Assembly (NCBI RefSeq): GCF_000712595.1
Contig: NZ_JOTN01000017.1
Coordinates: forward strand, 1-64,000
DNA length: 64,000 nucleotides
Direction: 5' to 3'
From: Bacillus manliponensis
GTDB taxonomy: Bacteria; Bacillota; Bacilli; Bacillales; Bacillaceae_G
Part shown: in pieces, positions 16,299 through 25,968 of the stretch
Position numbering within the stretch: position 1 is the stretch's first letter
Layout: each line of letters opens with the position of its first letter
The notes under the pieces: model-generated
What the model was told of the DNA's origin: nothing
Database searches by the model: none
The model's input: only the letters and a program-made list of their open reading frames with translations
Made by a program: the position numbers and the translations under genes

Positions 16299-19241
16299 AT
16301 GAAAGGTAGCACAGTTCAAGTAACAATTGATGGAGTAGCGTATACTTCATCAGTTGAAAAAACGATATTACAAGTATTAAATGAGAGTCATTTGGAACAT
16401 CCACAAATTTGTCATGTGCCAGAGGTAGATCCAATTCAGACATGTGATACATGTATCGTGGAAGTGAATGGGAAACTATTACGTGCGTGTTCGACTCAAG
16501 TTGAAGAGGGAATGAATATTGAAAGAAAGTCCAAGCGTGCCACAGAAGCGCAGACGGAAGCAATGGACCGTCTATTAGAGAATCATCTATTATATTGTAC
16601 AGTGTGTGATAATAATAACGGCAATTGTAAAATTCATAATACGGTACATATGATGGGAATAGAAGAGCAGAAATATCCGTATGAACCAAAAGTTAGTCCT
16701 TCAGAAGTAGATATGTCACATCCGTTTTATCGCTATGATCCGAATCAGTGTATTGCTTGTGGACAATGTGTGGAAGTGTGTCAAAACTTACAAGTAAATG
16801 AAACGATATCAATTGATTGGAGTTTAGATCGTCCTCGAGTCATTTGGGATAACGGTGTATCAATTAATGATTCATCGTGCGTAAGCTGTGGTCAATGTGT
16901 AACTGTTTGTCCATGTAATGCATTAATGGAGAAGTCTATGCTTGGGGAAGCAGGTTTTATGACAGGGATGAAAGAAGATCTTATGTCGCCGATGATTGAC
17001 TTTGTAAAAGATGTAGAACCGGGTTACAGCAGTATTTTAGCTGTTTCAGAAGTAGAAGCGGCGATGCGAAAAACGAAAATCAATAAAACAAAGACTGTTT
17101 GTACGTTTTGCGGCGTTGGTTGTTCATTTGAAGTATGGACAAAGGATCGTCACATTTTAAAAGTACAGCCAGTATCAGAAGCACCGGTGAACGGTATCTC
17201 AACTTGCGTAAAAGGAAAATTTGGCTGGGACTTTGTAAATAGTGAAGAGCGTATTACGAAACCGCTTATCCGCAAAGGGGATATGTTTGTTGAAGCTTCG
17301 TGGGAAGAAGCATTAGAAGTCGTTGCTTCTAATATGAGTCATATTAAAGGGGAGTACGGCAATGATGCATTTGGATTTATTTCGTCATCTAAAATTACAA
17401 ATGAAGAAAACTATTTAATGCAAAAGTTAGCACGTCAAGTGTACGGGACAAATAACGTTGATAATTGTTCGCGTTATTGCCAATCTCCAGCAACGGATGG
17501 TTTATTTAAAACAGTTGGTATGGGTGGTGACGCTGGCACGATTCGGGATATAGCTGAGGCAGGGCTTGTTATTATTGTTGGTGCGAATCCAACAGAAGGA
17601 CATCCAGTTCTTGCAACGCGTGTGAAAAGGGCCCATAAATTACATGATCAAAAGTTAATTGTCGCTGATTTACGTAAACATGAAATGGCTGAAAGGGCAG
17701 ATTTATTTGTACATCCTCGTCAAGGTACAGATTATGTTTGGCTTGCGGGGGTAACGAAATATATTATTGATCAAGACTGGCACGATAAAGCTTTCTTAGC
17801 TGAGAATGTAACAAACTTTAATGAATATAACAAAATGCTAGAGAAGTATACGTTAGATTACACAGAGAGCATTACTGGTATTTCAAAAGATACATTAATA
17901 GAAATGGCGAAGATGGTACGTGATGCAGATGGTACGTGTGTACTGTGGGGAATGGGTGTTACACAAAACACAGGAGGAAGTACGACGTCTGCAGCGATTT
18001 CTAATTTATTGCTTGTAACAGGAAATTACCGTCGTCCTGGAGCTGGCGCATACCCACTTCGTGGACATAACAATGTGCAAGGTGCTTGTGATATGGGGAC
18101 GCTGCCAAACTGGCTTCCAGGATATCAAGCAATTACAGATGATGAAGCGAGAGCGAAATTTGAGCGTGCGTATGGCGTTGCTATTCCAGCTGAACCTGGA
18201 TTAAATAATATTGCAATGCTTATTGCAGCAGAAGAAGGGAAACTTCGCGGGATGTATGTGATGGGAGAAGATATGGCTCTTGTAGACTCCAATGCGAATC
18301 ATGTACAGCATATTTTAGCGAATTTGGACTTCCTTGTTGTACAAGATGTGTTCTTATCGAAAACAGCCCGTTTTGCAGATGTCATTTTACCTGCTGCACC
18401 AAGCTTAGAAAAAGAAGGTACATTTACAAATACGGAGCGCCGCATTCAGCGTTTATATGAAGTAATGCCACCGCTTGGTGATTCTAAGCCTGACTGGTGG
18501 ATTTTACAAAAAGTAGCGAGAGCGCTTGGAGCAGATTGGAATTACGAACATCCAAGTGAAATTATGGATGAAATTGCATCACTTGCACCGTTATATTCAC
18601 AGGCAACATTTGAGCGATTAGAAGGTTGGAATAGTTTATGCTGGGGAAGTCATGACGGTAGTGATACGCCGTTATTATATGTAGATGGATTTAACTTCCC
18701 GGATAAAAAAGCGCGTCTTTCCCTTAATGAATGGGTGCCACCAGTAGAAGCACCAGAAGAGTATGATCTACTGTTAAATAATGGACGTGTGCTAGAACAT
18801 TTCCATGAAGGAAATATGACGAAAAAATCAGCAGGTATCTTATCAAAAATCTCTGAAGTATTTGTTGAGATTTCTCCTGAGCTTGCTCTAGAGCGTGGCG
18901 TTAAAGATGGTGGACTTATTGAATTGACCTCACCGTTTGGAAAAATTAAAGTGCCAGCGCTTATTACAGACCGCGTAACAGGAAAAGAGCTATATTTACC
19001 GATGCATGCAACTGTAAATGAAGAAGCGATTAATATTTTAACAGGAACAGCGATGGACATTTATACATGTACACCAGCGTATAAGCAAACACGTGTGAAA
19101 ATGCGTGTACTAAGGGAAAGAGGAAATCGTCCGCTTCCAGACTCCAATCCACGTGATAAAAAGCGTTATCCACAAAACGGCGTTGAAGTGCAGAGAAAGT
19201 GGCAACGGAAACAATATGTCTCACTTGTGGATGGGAACTAG
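16299..19241 (+). CDS. Molybdenum-dependent formate dehydrogenase, alpha subunit (YrhE-like)
   Basis: Formate oxidising enzyme of 980 aa, cytoplasmic type. An N-terminal [2Fe-2S] domain has Cys38, 49, 52 and 64. A His/Cys cluster motif CTVCDNNNGNC comes next, then two ferredoxin clusters CIACGQCVEVC and CVSCGQCVTVC. A further [4Fe-4S] motif, CTFCGVGC, opens the bis-MGD catalytic domain. The active-site residue is Cys394 (SRYCQSPATDG), replacing selenocysteine of E. coli FdhF. The start at 16299 follows AAGGAGAGGGG; the 23-codon upstream extension is rejected. It is co-transcribed with the DUF1641 gene 12 bp downstream, as yrhE-yrhD in B. subtilis. The electron acceptor is unknown. Confidence 0.92.
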   Translation: MKGSTVQVTIDGVAYTSSVEKTILQVLNESHLEHPQICHVPEVDPIQTCDTCIVEVNGKLLRACSTQVEEGMNIERKSKRATEAQTEAMDRLLENHLLYCTVCDNNNGNCKIHNTVHMMGIEEQKYPYEPKVSPSEVDMSHPFYRYDPNQCIACGQCVEVCQNLQVNETISIDWSLDRPRVIWDNGVSINDSSCVSCGQCVTVCPCNALMEKSMLGEAGFMTGMKEDLMSPMIDFVKDVEPGYSSILAVSEVEAAMRKTKINKTKTVCTFCGVGCSFEVWTKDRHILKVQPVSEAPVNGISTCVKGKFGWDFVNSEERITKPLIRKGDMFVEASWEEALEVVASNMSHIKGEYGNDAFGFISSSKITNEENYLMQKLARQVYGTNNVDNCSRYCQSPATDGLFKTVGMGGDAGTIRDIAEAGLVIIVGANPTEGHPVLATRVKRAHKLHDQKLIVADLRKHEMAERADLFVHPRQGTDYVWLAGVTKYIIDQDWHDKAFLAENVTNFNEYNKMLEKYTLDYTESITGISKDTLIEMAKMVRDADGTCVLWGMGVTQNTGGSTTSAAISNLLLVTGNYRRPGAGAYPLRGHNNVQGACDMGTLPNWLPGYQAITDDEARAKFERAYGVAIPAEPGLNNIAMLIAAEEGKLRGMYVMGEDMALVDSNANHVQHILANLDFLVVQDVFLSKTARFADVILPAAPSLEKEGTFTNTERRIQRLYEVMPPLGDSKPDWWILQKVARALGADWNYEHPSEIMDEIASLAPLYSQATFERLEGWNSLCWGSHDGSDTPLLYVDGFNFPDKKARLSLNEWVPPVEAPEEYDLLLNNGRVLEHFHEGNMTKKSAGILSKISEVFVEISPELALERGVKDGGLIELTSPFGKIKVPALITDRVTGKELYLPMHATVNEEAINILTGTAMDIYTCTPAYKQTRVKMRVLRERGNRPLPDSNPRDKKRYPQNGVEVQRKWQRKQYVSLVDGN

Positions 19242-19253
19242 GAGGGAAGCACT

Positions 19254-19739
19254 GTGGCTAAAGAAATAACAATGATTCAAAAAACAGTTATGACAGAAGA
19301 AGAGAAGCAGAAGCAATTTTCCGAAGAGTTACTTCAGCAACTAGGAGAAAACCGAGAGGCAATTGGAGAGACCATTCAGCTACTTGGCCAGCTGCAGCAA
19401 GCGGGATTGTTAGATGCAGCGGTCAGTTTGTTAGCTGCAAGAGAAGATGTTTCTAAAATTATGATTGGACAGTTAAATCGTGAACCGGTGAAAAATGCAT
19501 TAAACAATATGATTGGAGCTGGAGAAGGACTCTCTTCAGTGACGCCTGAAATGACGAAGCAAGTGACAGCAAGCCTTGCAACAGGTTTAAAGTATGCAAC
19601 GGAAGAACTGCAAAAAGGAAAGAAAACAACGGTAATGGATTTCTTTAAAGTACTAAAAGATCCTGATATTAACCGTGCAATTACATTTGGTTTTAACTTT
19701 TTAAAAGCGTTCGGGAAAGAGTTAGATGAGAAGAAATAA
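19254..19739 (+). CDS. DUF1641 protein, formate dehydrogenase partner (YrhD-like)
   Basis: Protein of 161 aa with the DUF1641 pattern: a helical N-terminus, GLLDAAVSLLAAREDVSKIM, and DFFKVLKDPDINRAITFGFN close to the C-terminus. It starts with GTG after AGGAGGG, 12 bp behind the dehydrogenase stop. This pairing is conserved in Bacillus (yrhE-yrhD). The role is not established; a structural or electron-transfer helper is an inference. There are no metal-binding cysteines. Confidence 0.85.
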   Translation: MAKEITMIQKTVMTEEEKQKQFSEELLQQLGENREAIGETIQLLGQLQQAGLLDAAVSLLAAREDVSKIMIGQLNREPVKNALNNMIGAGEGLSSVTPEMTKQVTASLATGLKYATEELQKGKKTTVMDFFKVLKDPDINRAITFGFNFLKAFGKELDEKK

Positions 19740-19743
19740 GGAG

Positions 19744-19782
19744 TAGAGGGTAGCGGACTGTAATTCGCTGCTCTTTTTTTAT
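19744..19782 (+). terminator. Terminator of the formate dehydrogenase operon
   Basis: AGAGGGTAGCG pairs imperfectly with CGCTGCTCT ahead of a run of seven T. Confidence 0.75.
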
Positions 19783-19943
19783 GTATGAAGCTTTTTAGTA
19801 AGCAAATTTCTTTCATGGTTTAAGTTCTGTATTATAAAATTGTTATTTGTGAGAAAATGATAAAGTATACATTTTGTGACAAGGAATGGGGAGGAGGATC
19901 GTTTACTAAAATATATAACGATGCAAAAATGAAATGATAGAGA

Positions 19944-19996
19944 ATAAAGTGAAACTTCACTCAGTGGGAGTCTTACAGCCCGCAAATAGCGGGAAA
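19944..19996 (-). repeat. bcr1 remnant, reverse orientation, interior deleted
   Basis: ATAAAGTGAAACTTCACTCA then GTGGG joins AGTCTTACAGCCCGCAAATA then GCGGG. Both ends are present and the central two hairpins are missing. It lies about 60 bp upstream of the glycerophosphodiesterase start. Confidence 0.8.
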
Positions 19997-20051
19997 AATG
20001 GAATCCTTATCATAGGCAATACATACGTTGTAAGTTTTAGTATCGTAAAAT

Positions 20052-21908
20052 ATGTTATATAGAAAGAAATTATCGATACCAGGGATTATCGGACAGTCGC
20101 TACAAACAGTACGATTTGCTTTTTGGAACGTATTATCATTTCAACTTGCTTATAAGTTAATAGCAGCTACCGTATTCATCCCTTTACTTAGCATGATTTT
20201 TAATAAGTTGTTATATGCAGGTGGTTATGCATATGCGACAAATGATGAGCTATTATTATTTTTGAAAACACCATATGGGATTGCTGCAGTTCTTATTTTG
20301 TCTATGCTTGCGTTATTTCTCATCTTTATTGAATTTGCAGTACTCATTATTATTTCGTATTTTGCTCATAAGCGTCAAAAAGTCAGAATAAGACCGATTT
20401 TATACAAAACAGTAACGTATTTACCTTCATTTTTTACGTACTGTTTACCGGGGTTTATTTTATACGTTGTAATACTGTTACCGCTTTTAAGTATAGGATT
20501 TAAATCAGCGTTATTACCTGAAATTCATATTCCTAATTTTATTACAGGAGAAATCTTAAAAACGACACTTGGGAAAGTAGGATATTTTACAGCGTTTGCT
20601 GGTATAGCTTACTTAAATGTTCGCTGGGTATTTGTTCTTCCCATTATCGTGTTAGAAGGGAAATCATTTCGCGTAGCGGCGAGAAAGAGTGCAACTATTG
20701 TAAAGCAAAACTTTTTTAAGATGATTTTATTTTTTGTAGGGTTTTTCAGTGTAGTCGCCCTATTGTTTATATTCTTTTTTGGAATGTATTTATTGCTTTT
20801 ATTAGGAGTATGGCATGTTACAAATCCGGCGGGTACATTTGCTCTATTGGCAGAGTCAACGCTTAGCGTCTTTTTAACGAGCATTATGTATGTATTTAGC
20901 TTTATTGTTACACCATTTTACATTATGGCATTAACTCTGTTATATGTACAAAAAGTTCCGGTTGAAGACATTTTGTTAGAAGAAGGGTTAGATTATTCGA
21001 AAACAAAAGTAGATAAATGCTTTTTTAAAAAGCATCGTTACAAGTTTTTAACGGTGTATATAGGTGGTGTTGTAATATTTGGAGTAATTACTGCGTTTTT
21101 CGTAACGTTTGTGACAGAGTCTTATAAAGATCCTATTATTATGGCGCACCGTGGCTATATTGCAAAAGGTGTAGAAAATTCGAAAGAAGCAGTGCAAGGA
21201 GCGATTGATGCAAAAGCTGATTATGCAGAAATTGATGTTTTGCAAACGAAGGACGGAGAACTTGCTGTTATTCACGATTTGAAGTTAAATCGATTGGCAA
21301 ACACACATGCAAATGTATCTGACTTAACAATGGACGAATTAAGACAGCTGACACTATCTCAAGATGGCTTTACAGGAGAAATCAGTACGCTTGATGAAAT
21401 CATTAAGCTTGCAAAAGGAAAAATTCGTTTAAATATTGAATTGAAGTTACACGGTAAAGAAAAGGATTTCACAAAAAAAGTGGTGGAAGTCATTGAGAAA
21501 AATAAGTTTGAGAAAGAGTGCGTGATTCAAACGTTACATTATCCACTTATTGCGGAAATTAAGCGGGAAAATCCAAAATTAGAAGTAGGATATGTTATGT
21601 ATGCGAGTGTAGCGGATTTAAGCCATATTCAAGCAGACTTTTTCGTTGTAGAAGAATATATGTTGAAAGAACAATTAATGGAGTCAGCAGAACAGTTAAA
21701 TAAACCTGTTTATGTATGGACTGTGAATAATATGGAAAATATAGAGTCTTATTACAAGTTAAACGTTGATGGGATCATTACGGATTACCCTGAAGACGCA
21801 AGGCATACATTGGCTATGCTAAAAGAGCAAGATGATCAAACAATTATAGAACAGTTACAGGAAATAACTAAGGAATTGTTCTCACAGTTGTTCATCGTAA
21901 AGTTATAA
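20052..21908 (+). CDS. Membrane-anchored glycerophosphodiester phosphodiesterase
   Basis: Protein of 618 aa with an N-terminal membrane domain of about eight helices (residues 20-365) and a C-terminal GDPD TIM barrel from about 375. The catalytic motifs are intact: MAHRGYIAKGVENSKEA, then AEIDVLQTKDGELAVIHD, and later IRLNIELKLHG. It would hydrolyse glycerophosphodiesters to glycerol-3-phosphate plus an alcohol at the membrane surface. The ugp importer in this window would use the same product, although the genes are unlinked. No convincing ribosome binding site precedes the ATG at 20052, so the start is uncertain. Confidence 0.85.
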   Translation: MLYRKKLSIPGIIGQSLQTVRFAFWNVLSFQLAYKLIAATVFIPLLSMIFNKLLYAGGYAYATNDELLLFLKTPYGIAAVLILSMLALFLIFIEFAVLIIISYFAHKRQKVRIRPILYKTVTYLPSFFTYCLPGFILYVVILLPLLSIGFKSALLPEIHIPNFITGEILKTTLGKVGYFTAFAGIAYLNVRWVFVLPIIVLEGKSFRVAARKSATIVKQNFFKMILFFVGFFSVVALLFIFFFGMYLLLLLGVWHVTNPAGTFALLAESTLSVFLTSIMYVFSFIVTPFYIMALTLLYVQKVPVEDILLEEGLDYSKTKVDKCFFKKHRYKFLTVYIGGVVIFGVITAFFVTFVTESYKDPIIMAHRGYIAKGVENSKEAVQGAIDAKADYAEIDVLQTKDGELAVIHDLKLNRLANTHANVSDLTMDELRQLTLSQDGFTGEISTLDEIIKLAKGKIRLNIELKLHGKEKDFTKKVVEVIEKNKFEKECVIQTLHYPLIAEIKRENPKLEVGYVMYASVADLSHIQADFFVVEEYMLKEQLMESAEQLNKPVYVWTVNNMENIESYYKLNVDGIITDYPEDARHTLAMLKEQDDQTIIEQLQEITKELFSQLFIVKL

Positions 21909-21945
21909 AAAGCTGCTGGATTTGAAATCCAGCAGCTTTTTATAT
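21909..21945 (+). terminator. Terminator of the glycerophosphodiesterase gene
   Basis: AAAAAGCTGCTGGATTT / AAATCCAGCAGCTTTTT is a perfect stem with a very short loop. Confidence 0.92.
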
Positions 21946-21949
21946 AGAA

Positions 21950-22106
21950 ATAAAGTGAAACTTCACTCAGTGGGGGGGTCTCCATCCCCCACTGAGTGTC
22001 AGCCCGACCAATTGGGCTTTTACGGACTGTTAATCTCCCACCTAAACTTCTCTGAATCCTCTAAGTTTTGAGGTGAGAGTCTTACAGCCCGTTAATGCGG
22101 GATAAT
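21950..22106 (-). repeat. bcr1 repeat, full copy, reverse orientation
   Basis: Begins ATAAAGTGAAACTTCACTCA and ends TTAATGCGGGATAATA, 157 bp. All three hairpins are intact, including CACTCAGTGGGGGGGTCTCC against CCCCCACTGAGTG. It is inserted a few bp past a terminator. Confidence 0.9.
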
Positions 22107-22309
22107 ATAAAAACTGGTTAAAATTATTCAGTGTTTTGTATTCTTTTGTCAGAATCAATTATTTTCAAATAATAAAATAATCAAAATATACATTAAGATA
22201 GCTTAATAGACAGGAACATGCATAAAAGTTTTGTTAGTATTCATATCCTTATAAAACAACGTTATTTATATTTAAACTATTCTAAAAATAAAAACTTTAA
22301 TATTTTTGT

Positions 22310-22347
22310 ATGTTAGCGTTTTCATAAATTTTAAGTTATGCTAGAAT
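22310..22347 (+). promoter_or_regulatory. ald promoter with overlapping cre
   Basis: ATGTTAGCGTTTTCA (22310-22324) matches the CcpA consensus with one mismatch. It overlaps a candidate -35 (TTTTCA, 22319-22324), which lies 17 bp from -10 TAGAAT (22342-22347). CcpA binding would block polymerase. Confidence 0.6.
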
Positions 22348-22425
22348 AAGAGCATAAGTTATTTATTATTACAAATAGAAAAAAGAATTTCTTTTTTCTT
22401 TTAATTATAAGGGGGCATTTTAATT

Positions 22426-23559
22426 ATGCGTATTGGGGTACCAGCAGAAATTAAAAACAATGAAAACCGTGTAGCAATGACACCAGCTGGTGTTGTACAT
22501 TTAGTTCGTAACAACCACGAAGTATTCATTCAAAAAGGTGCAGGTCTAGGATCTGGATTTACAGATGAGCAATATGTAGAAGCAGGTGCAAAGCTTGTTG
22601 AAACAGCTGAAGAAGCTTGGTCTATGGAAATGGTTATGAAAGTTAAAGAACCAGTTGAAAGTGAATACAAGCACTTCCACGAAGGCTTAATCTTATTCAC
22701 ATACCTACACTTAGCTCCAGAGCCAGAATTAACAAAGGCTTTAGTAGACAAAAAAGTGGTAGCGATTGCATATGAAACAGTTCAAGCAGAAAACCGTTCT
22801 TTACCACTACTTGCTCCTATGAGTGAAGTTGCAGGTCGTATGGCTTCTCAACTTGGTGCACAGTTCCTTGAGAAGAACAAAGGCGGTAAAGGTATCTTAC
22901 TTGCAGGCGTTCCAGGCGTAAAACGCGGCAAAGTAACAATCATTGGTGGTGGACAAGCAGGTACAAATGCTGCTAAAATTGCAGTTGGTCTAGGTGCAGA
23001 TGTAACAATCATCGACTTAAGTGCTGATCGTCTTCGTCAATTAGATGACATTTTCGGTAACCAAGTGAAAACATTAATGTCTAACCCATTCAACATCGCT
23101 GAAGCTGTAAAAGAATCTGACCTTGTTATCGGTGCTGTATTAATTCCAGGTGCAAAAGCTCCGAAACTTGTAACAGAAGAAATGATTAAAACAATGGAAC
23201 CAGGTTCTGTAGTAGTAGATATCGCTATTGACCAAGGTGGTATTTTCGAAACAACAGATCGTATTACAACGCATGACAACCCAACTTATGAGAAGCACGG
23301 CGTTGTTCACTACGCTGTTGCTAACATGCCAGGTGCTGTTCCACGTACGTCAACACTTGCATTAACGAATGTAACAGTTCCATATGCAGTACAAATTGCA
23401 AACCAAGGTTACAAACAAGCTTGCTTAAACAACGCTGCATTATTAAAAGGTATCAACGTATTAGACGGTTATGTAACATTCGAAGCAGTTGCAGAAGCAC
23501 ACGGCTTAGAGTACAGAGATGCAAAAGCGTTATTGGAAGCTGCAGCAGTATCTTGCTAA
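22426..23559 (+). CDS. ald: Alanine dehydrogenase
   Basis: NAD-dependent enzyme of 377 aa that interconverts L-alanine and pyruvate plus ammonium, used in alanine catabolism and during sporulation. The sequence opens [20 protein letters not shown], has the substrate Lys74 (MKVKEP) and His95 (TYLHLA), and an NAD-binding [13 protein letters not shown] near residue 175. It ends with the typical [20 protein letters not shown]. Length and motifs fit the family exactly. Its codon choice, rich in AAC, TTC and CTAC-type codons, suggests high expression. A ribosome binding site AAGGGGG precedes the ATG. Confidence 0.96.
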   Translation: MRIGVPAEIKNNENRVAMTPAGVVHLVRNNHEVFIQKGAGLGSGFTDEQYVEAGAKLVETAEEAWSMEMVMKVKEPVESEYKHFHEGLILFTYLHLAPEPELTKALVDKKVVAIAYETVQAENRSLPLLAPMSEVAGRMASQLGAQFLEKNKGGKGILLAGVPGVKRGKVTIIGGGQAGTNAAKIAVGLGADVTIIDLSADRLRQLDDIFGNQVKTLMSNPFNIAEAVKESDLVIGAVLIPGAKAPKLVTEEMIKTMEPGSVVVDIAIDQGGIFETTDRITTHDNPTYEKHGVVHYAVANMPGAVPRTSTLALTNVTVPYAVQIANQGYKQACLNNAALLKGINVLDGYVTFEAVAEAHGLEYRDAKALLEAAAVSC

Positions 23560-23609
23560 TAGCAGTATGAGATAAAGCAAAATATCAAACAATATTTTAT
23601 ACAACATGA

Positions 23610-23641
23610 TAAGAGCTAAGAGATCTTCTCTTAGCTCTTCT
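23610..23641 (+). terminator. Terminator between ald and the permease gene
   Basis: AAGAGCTAAGAGA / TCTCTTAGCTCTT is a perfect stem. The T-tract is short (TTCTTGG), so some read-through into the permease is possible. Confidence 0.75.
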
Positions 23642-23663
23642 TGGTAAAAAGGGGGCGTACACC

Positions 23664-25079
23664 ATGTCCAACCTATTCAAAAAGAAATCTATTGCGCAAT
23701 TGTTAGGACAAAGCAACAGTAAAACTTTAACGAAAAGTTTAAATGCTTTTGATTTAACAATGCTAGGTGTTGGGGCAACAATTGGTACGGGGGTTTTAGT
23801 ATTAACAGGATTAGTAGCAGCACGAGATGCTGGTCCAGCAGTTATCTTTTCATTTATGATTGCAGCGCTTGTTTGTGGTTTTGCAGCACTATGTTACGCG
23901 GAAGTTGCTTCAGCAATTCCAGTATCAGGTAGTGTGTATACGTATTCGTATGCAACAATTGGTGAATTTATAGCTCATTTAATGGGATGGACATTGTTAT
24001 CCGTGTATGTTGTAACAACCGCAGCTGTAGCAAGCGGGTGGACAAGTTACTTCTCTCATTTAGTTTCAGGTCTCGGAATTACAATTCCAGAAGAGTTTCT
24101 AACAATTCCAACGCAAGGTGGAATTGCAAACATACCTGCTATTTTTGTTACATTATTATTAACATACCTGTTATCACGTGGTACGAAAGAAAGTAAACGC
24201 GTGAATAACTTAATGGTAATTATTAAAATCGGAATTGTCGCATTATTCATTGTAGTAGGAGTATTTTATGTAGAACCAGCAAACTGGGATCCATTTGCAC
24301 CTTACGGCATTAGTGGAATTTTTGCTGGAGGAGCAGCAGTATTCTTTGCATTCTTAGGGTTTGATGCACTAGCTACTTCTGCAGAAGAAGTAAAAAATCC
24401 GCAGCGTGATTTACCGATCGGAATTATTGCATCACTTGCAATTTGTACAGTAATTTATGTTGCAGTATGTCTTGTTATGACAGGAATGGTACCTTACGAA
24501 AAGTTAGCTGTAAACGATGCGATGGCATATGCACTAGAATCTGTTGGACAACATAAAGTTGCGGGTATCGTTGCAGTTGGTGCTGTAGTTGGGATTATGG
24601 CAGTAATCTTTGCATACATTTATGCAACAACACGTGTATTCTTTGCAATGAGCCGTGATGGTTTATTACCAAAGTCATTTGCAAAACTTAACGAGAAGAC
24701 AGAAGCTCCAACATTCACAGTTTGGTTGACAGGAATTGGAAGCGCTTTAATCGCAGGTTTTGTTGATTTGAAACAATTGTCAAACTTAGCAAACATTGGA
24801 GCGTTACTAACGTTTGCGATGGTTGGTGTAACAGTTCTTATTCTTCGTAAGAAACATCCGAAGTTAAAACGTGGATTTATGGTACCACTTGTACCATTTC
24901 TTCCAATCATTTCGATTGTATGTTGTATATTCTTAATGGTGAATTTACCACTTACAACTTGGATTTACTTCGGCGCTTGGTTACTATTAGGTGTTATCGT
25001 ATACTTTGTGTATTCGAAAAAGCATAGTCATTTGAAACGAGATGAAGGTGCAGAAGAGCAGTTAGAACAAGCAAATTAA
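23664..25079 (+). CDS. APC-family amino acid permease (YfnA-like)
   Basis: Membrane transporter of 471 aa with 12 predicted helices in the amino acid/polyamine/organocation superfamily. Signatures include FDLTMLGVGATIGTGVLVLT in helix 1, then GPAVIFSFMIAALVCGFAAL, and FFAFLGFDALATSAEEVKNP in helix 6. It most resembles cationic or branched amino acid importers. Lying behind ald, alanine or another ammonium-releasing amino acid would make sense, but that is context only. The ATG follows AAAGGGGGCG. Confidence 0.87.
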   Translation: MSNLFKKKSIAQLLGQSNSKTLTKSLNAFDLTMLGVGATIGTGVLVLTGLVAARDAGPAVIFSFMIAALVCGFAALCYAEVASAIPVSGSVYTYSYATIGEFIAHLMGWTLLSVYVVTTAAVASGWTSYFSHLVSGLGITIPEEFLTIPTQGGIANIPAIFVTLLLTYLLSRGTKESKRVNNLMVIIKIGIVALFIVVGVFYVEPANWDPFAPYGISGIFAGGAAVFFAFLGFDALATSAEEVKNPQRDLPIGIIASLAICTVIYVAVCLVMTGMVPYEKLAVNDAMAYALESVGQHKVAGIVAVGAVVGIMAVIFAYIYATTRVFFAMSRDGLLPKSFAKLNEKTEAPTFTVWLTGIGSALIAGFVDLKQLSNLANIGALLTFAMVGVTVLILRKKHPKLKRGFMVPLVPFLPIISIVCCIFLMVNLPLTTWIYFGAWLLLGVIVYFVYSKKHSHLKRDEGAEEQLEQAN

Positions 25080-25087
25080 TAGGCTAC

Positions 25088-25130
25088 AAAAAAAGGTCTT
25101 GTACATGAACATGTACGAGGCCTTTTCTTT
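25088..25130 (+). terminator. Terminator of the permease gene
   Basis: AAAAAGGTCTTGTACATG / CATGTACGAGGCCTTTT with a T-rich tail. Confidence 0.88.
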
Positions 25131-25191
25131 TGCAGGAAAAAGGAAAAAATTGTAGAAATATATAATTTGGATAATAAAATGAGGTGAAAAA

Positions 25192-25749
25192 ATGATTATT
25201 ACAGAAAAATTGAAAGTAGTCGTTGGAGCAGAAGGTTATAACAATAATCCTGGTTGGTTACATACAAATGAGGAAGAATTAAATTTATTAAAGCGGGAAG
25301 ATTGGATGAAACAATTTTCTCTAAATTCGTTACAAGTTGTTTTAGCAGAGCATGTGTGGGAGCATTTAACATATGAAGAGGGCGTAGAAGCAGCAAAGAT
25401 TTGCTATGAATTTTTACAACGTGGAGGCTATATTCGCTGCGCTGTGCCGGATGCGTTTTTCCCTGATGAAGATTATCAGGAAGTTGTAAAAGTTGGTGGA
25501 CCAGGACCGTTAGATCATCCAGCGGCGAGCCATAAAATTGTTCATAATTATAAAACGATAATGTCAATGTTTGAAGAAGCAGGTTTCAAAGTAAAGCTTT
25601 TAGAACATTGTGATGAAGATGGGAAATTCCATTATAATGAATGGGATGAGAAGGGCGGATTGATTTATCGGTCAAAACGTTTTGACTATCGCAATCAAGG
25701 TGAGAATTTAGGTTTTGTCTCATTAATTGTTGATGCAGTTAAAGAATGA
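25192..25749 (+). CDS. SAM-dependent methyltransferase-like protein
   Basis: Protein of 185 aa resembling the compact methyltransferases of the COG4627 type. Visible are a motif LQVVLAEHVWEHLTYEEGVE (the acidic EH.WEHL stretch that follows the SAM-binding strand) and FLQRGGYIRCAVPDAFFPD. The usual glycine-rich SAM motif I at the N-terminus is weak (VVVGAEGYNNNPGW), so catalytic activity is not certain. ATG follows GAGGTG. It stands alone between terminators. Confidence 0.75.
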   Translation: MIITEKLKVVVGAEGYNNNPGWLHTNEEELNLLKREDWMKQFSLNSLQVVLAEHVWEHLTYEEGVEAAKICYEFLQRGGYIRCAVPDAFFPDEDYQEVVKVGGPGPLDHPAASHKIVHNYKTIMSMFEEAGFKVKLLEHCDEDGKFHYNEWDEKGGLIYRSKRFDYRNQGENLGFVSLIVDAVKE

Positions 25750-25845
25750 TTTGTTTAAAAGGAGGTGCTTCGCAGCATCTTCTTTTTTATTTACGGTTTA
25801 AAAATGAATTGATTGAAAAATATAATAAAATCCGCGCACATTTCA

Positions 25846-25875
25846 TTGACATATATGAACGACTGCTCATATAAT
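25846..25875 (+). promoter_or_regulatory. cadCA promoter
   Basis: TTGACA (25846-25851), spacer 18 bp, TATAAT (25870-25875). Both hexamers are perfect. The spacer is filled by the first operator copy, which also reaches into the -10. Confidence 0.85.
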
Positions 25876-25944
25876 GAAAGTGTAAAACATATGAGTGATT
25901 GTTCATATGATAAATGTAACTTAAATATGAATGATTGCGCATGT
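25853..25944 (+). promoter_or_regulatory. Three ArsR/CadC-type operators at exact 36-bp spacing
   Basis: ATATGAACGACTGCTCATAT (25853-25872), ATATGAGTGATTGTTCATAT (25889-25908) and a weaker ATATGAATGATTGCGCATGT (25925-25944). The first two have perfect 6-bp ATATGA/TCATAT arms; the third has two mismatches in the right arm. They start exactly 36 bp apart. The first lies between -35 and -10, the other two in the transcribed leader. Confidence 0.75.
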
Positions 25945-25968
25945 ATTCAAATAATGAGGTGAGCTATA

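Noticed and set aside
23610-23641. Possible riboswitch ahead of the amino acid permease gene
   Set aside because: The only structure is a simple terminator stem; no aptamer-like conserved region is visible.
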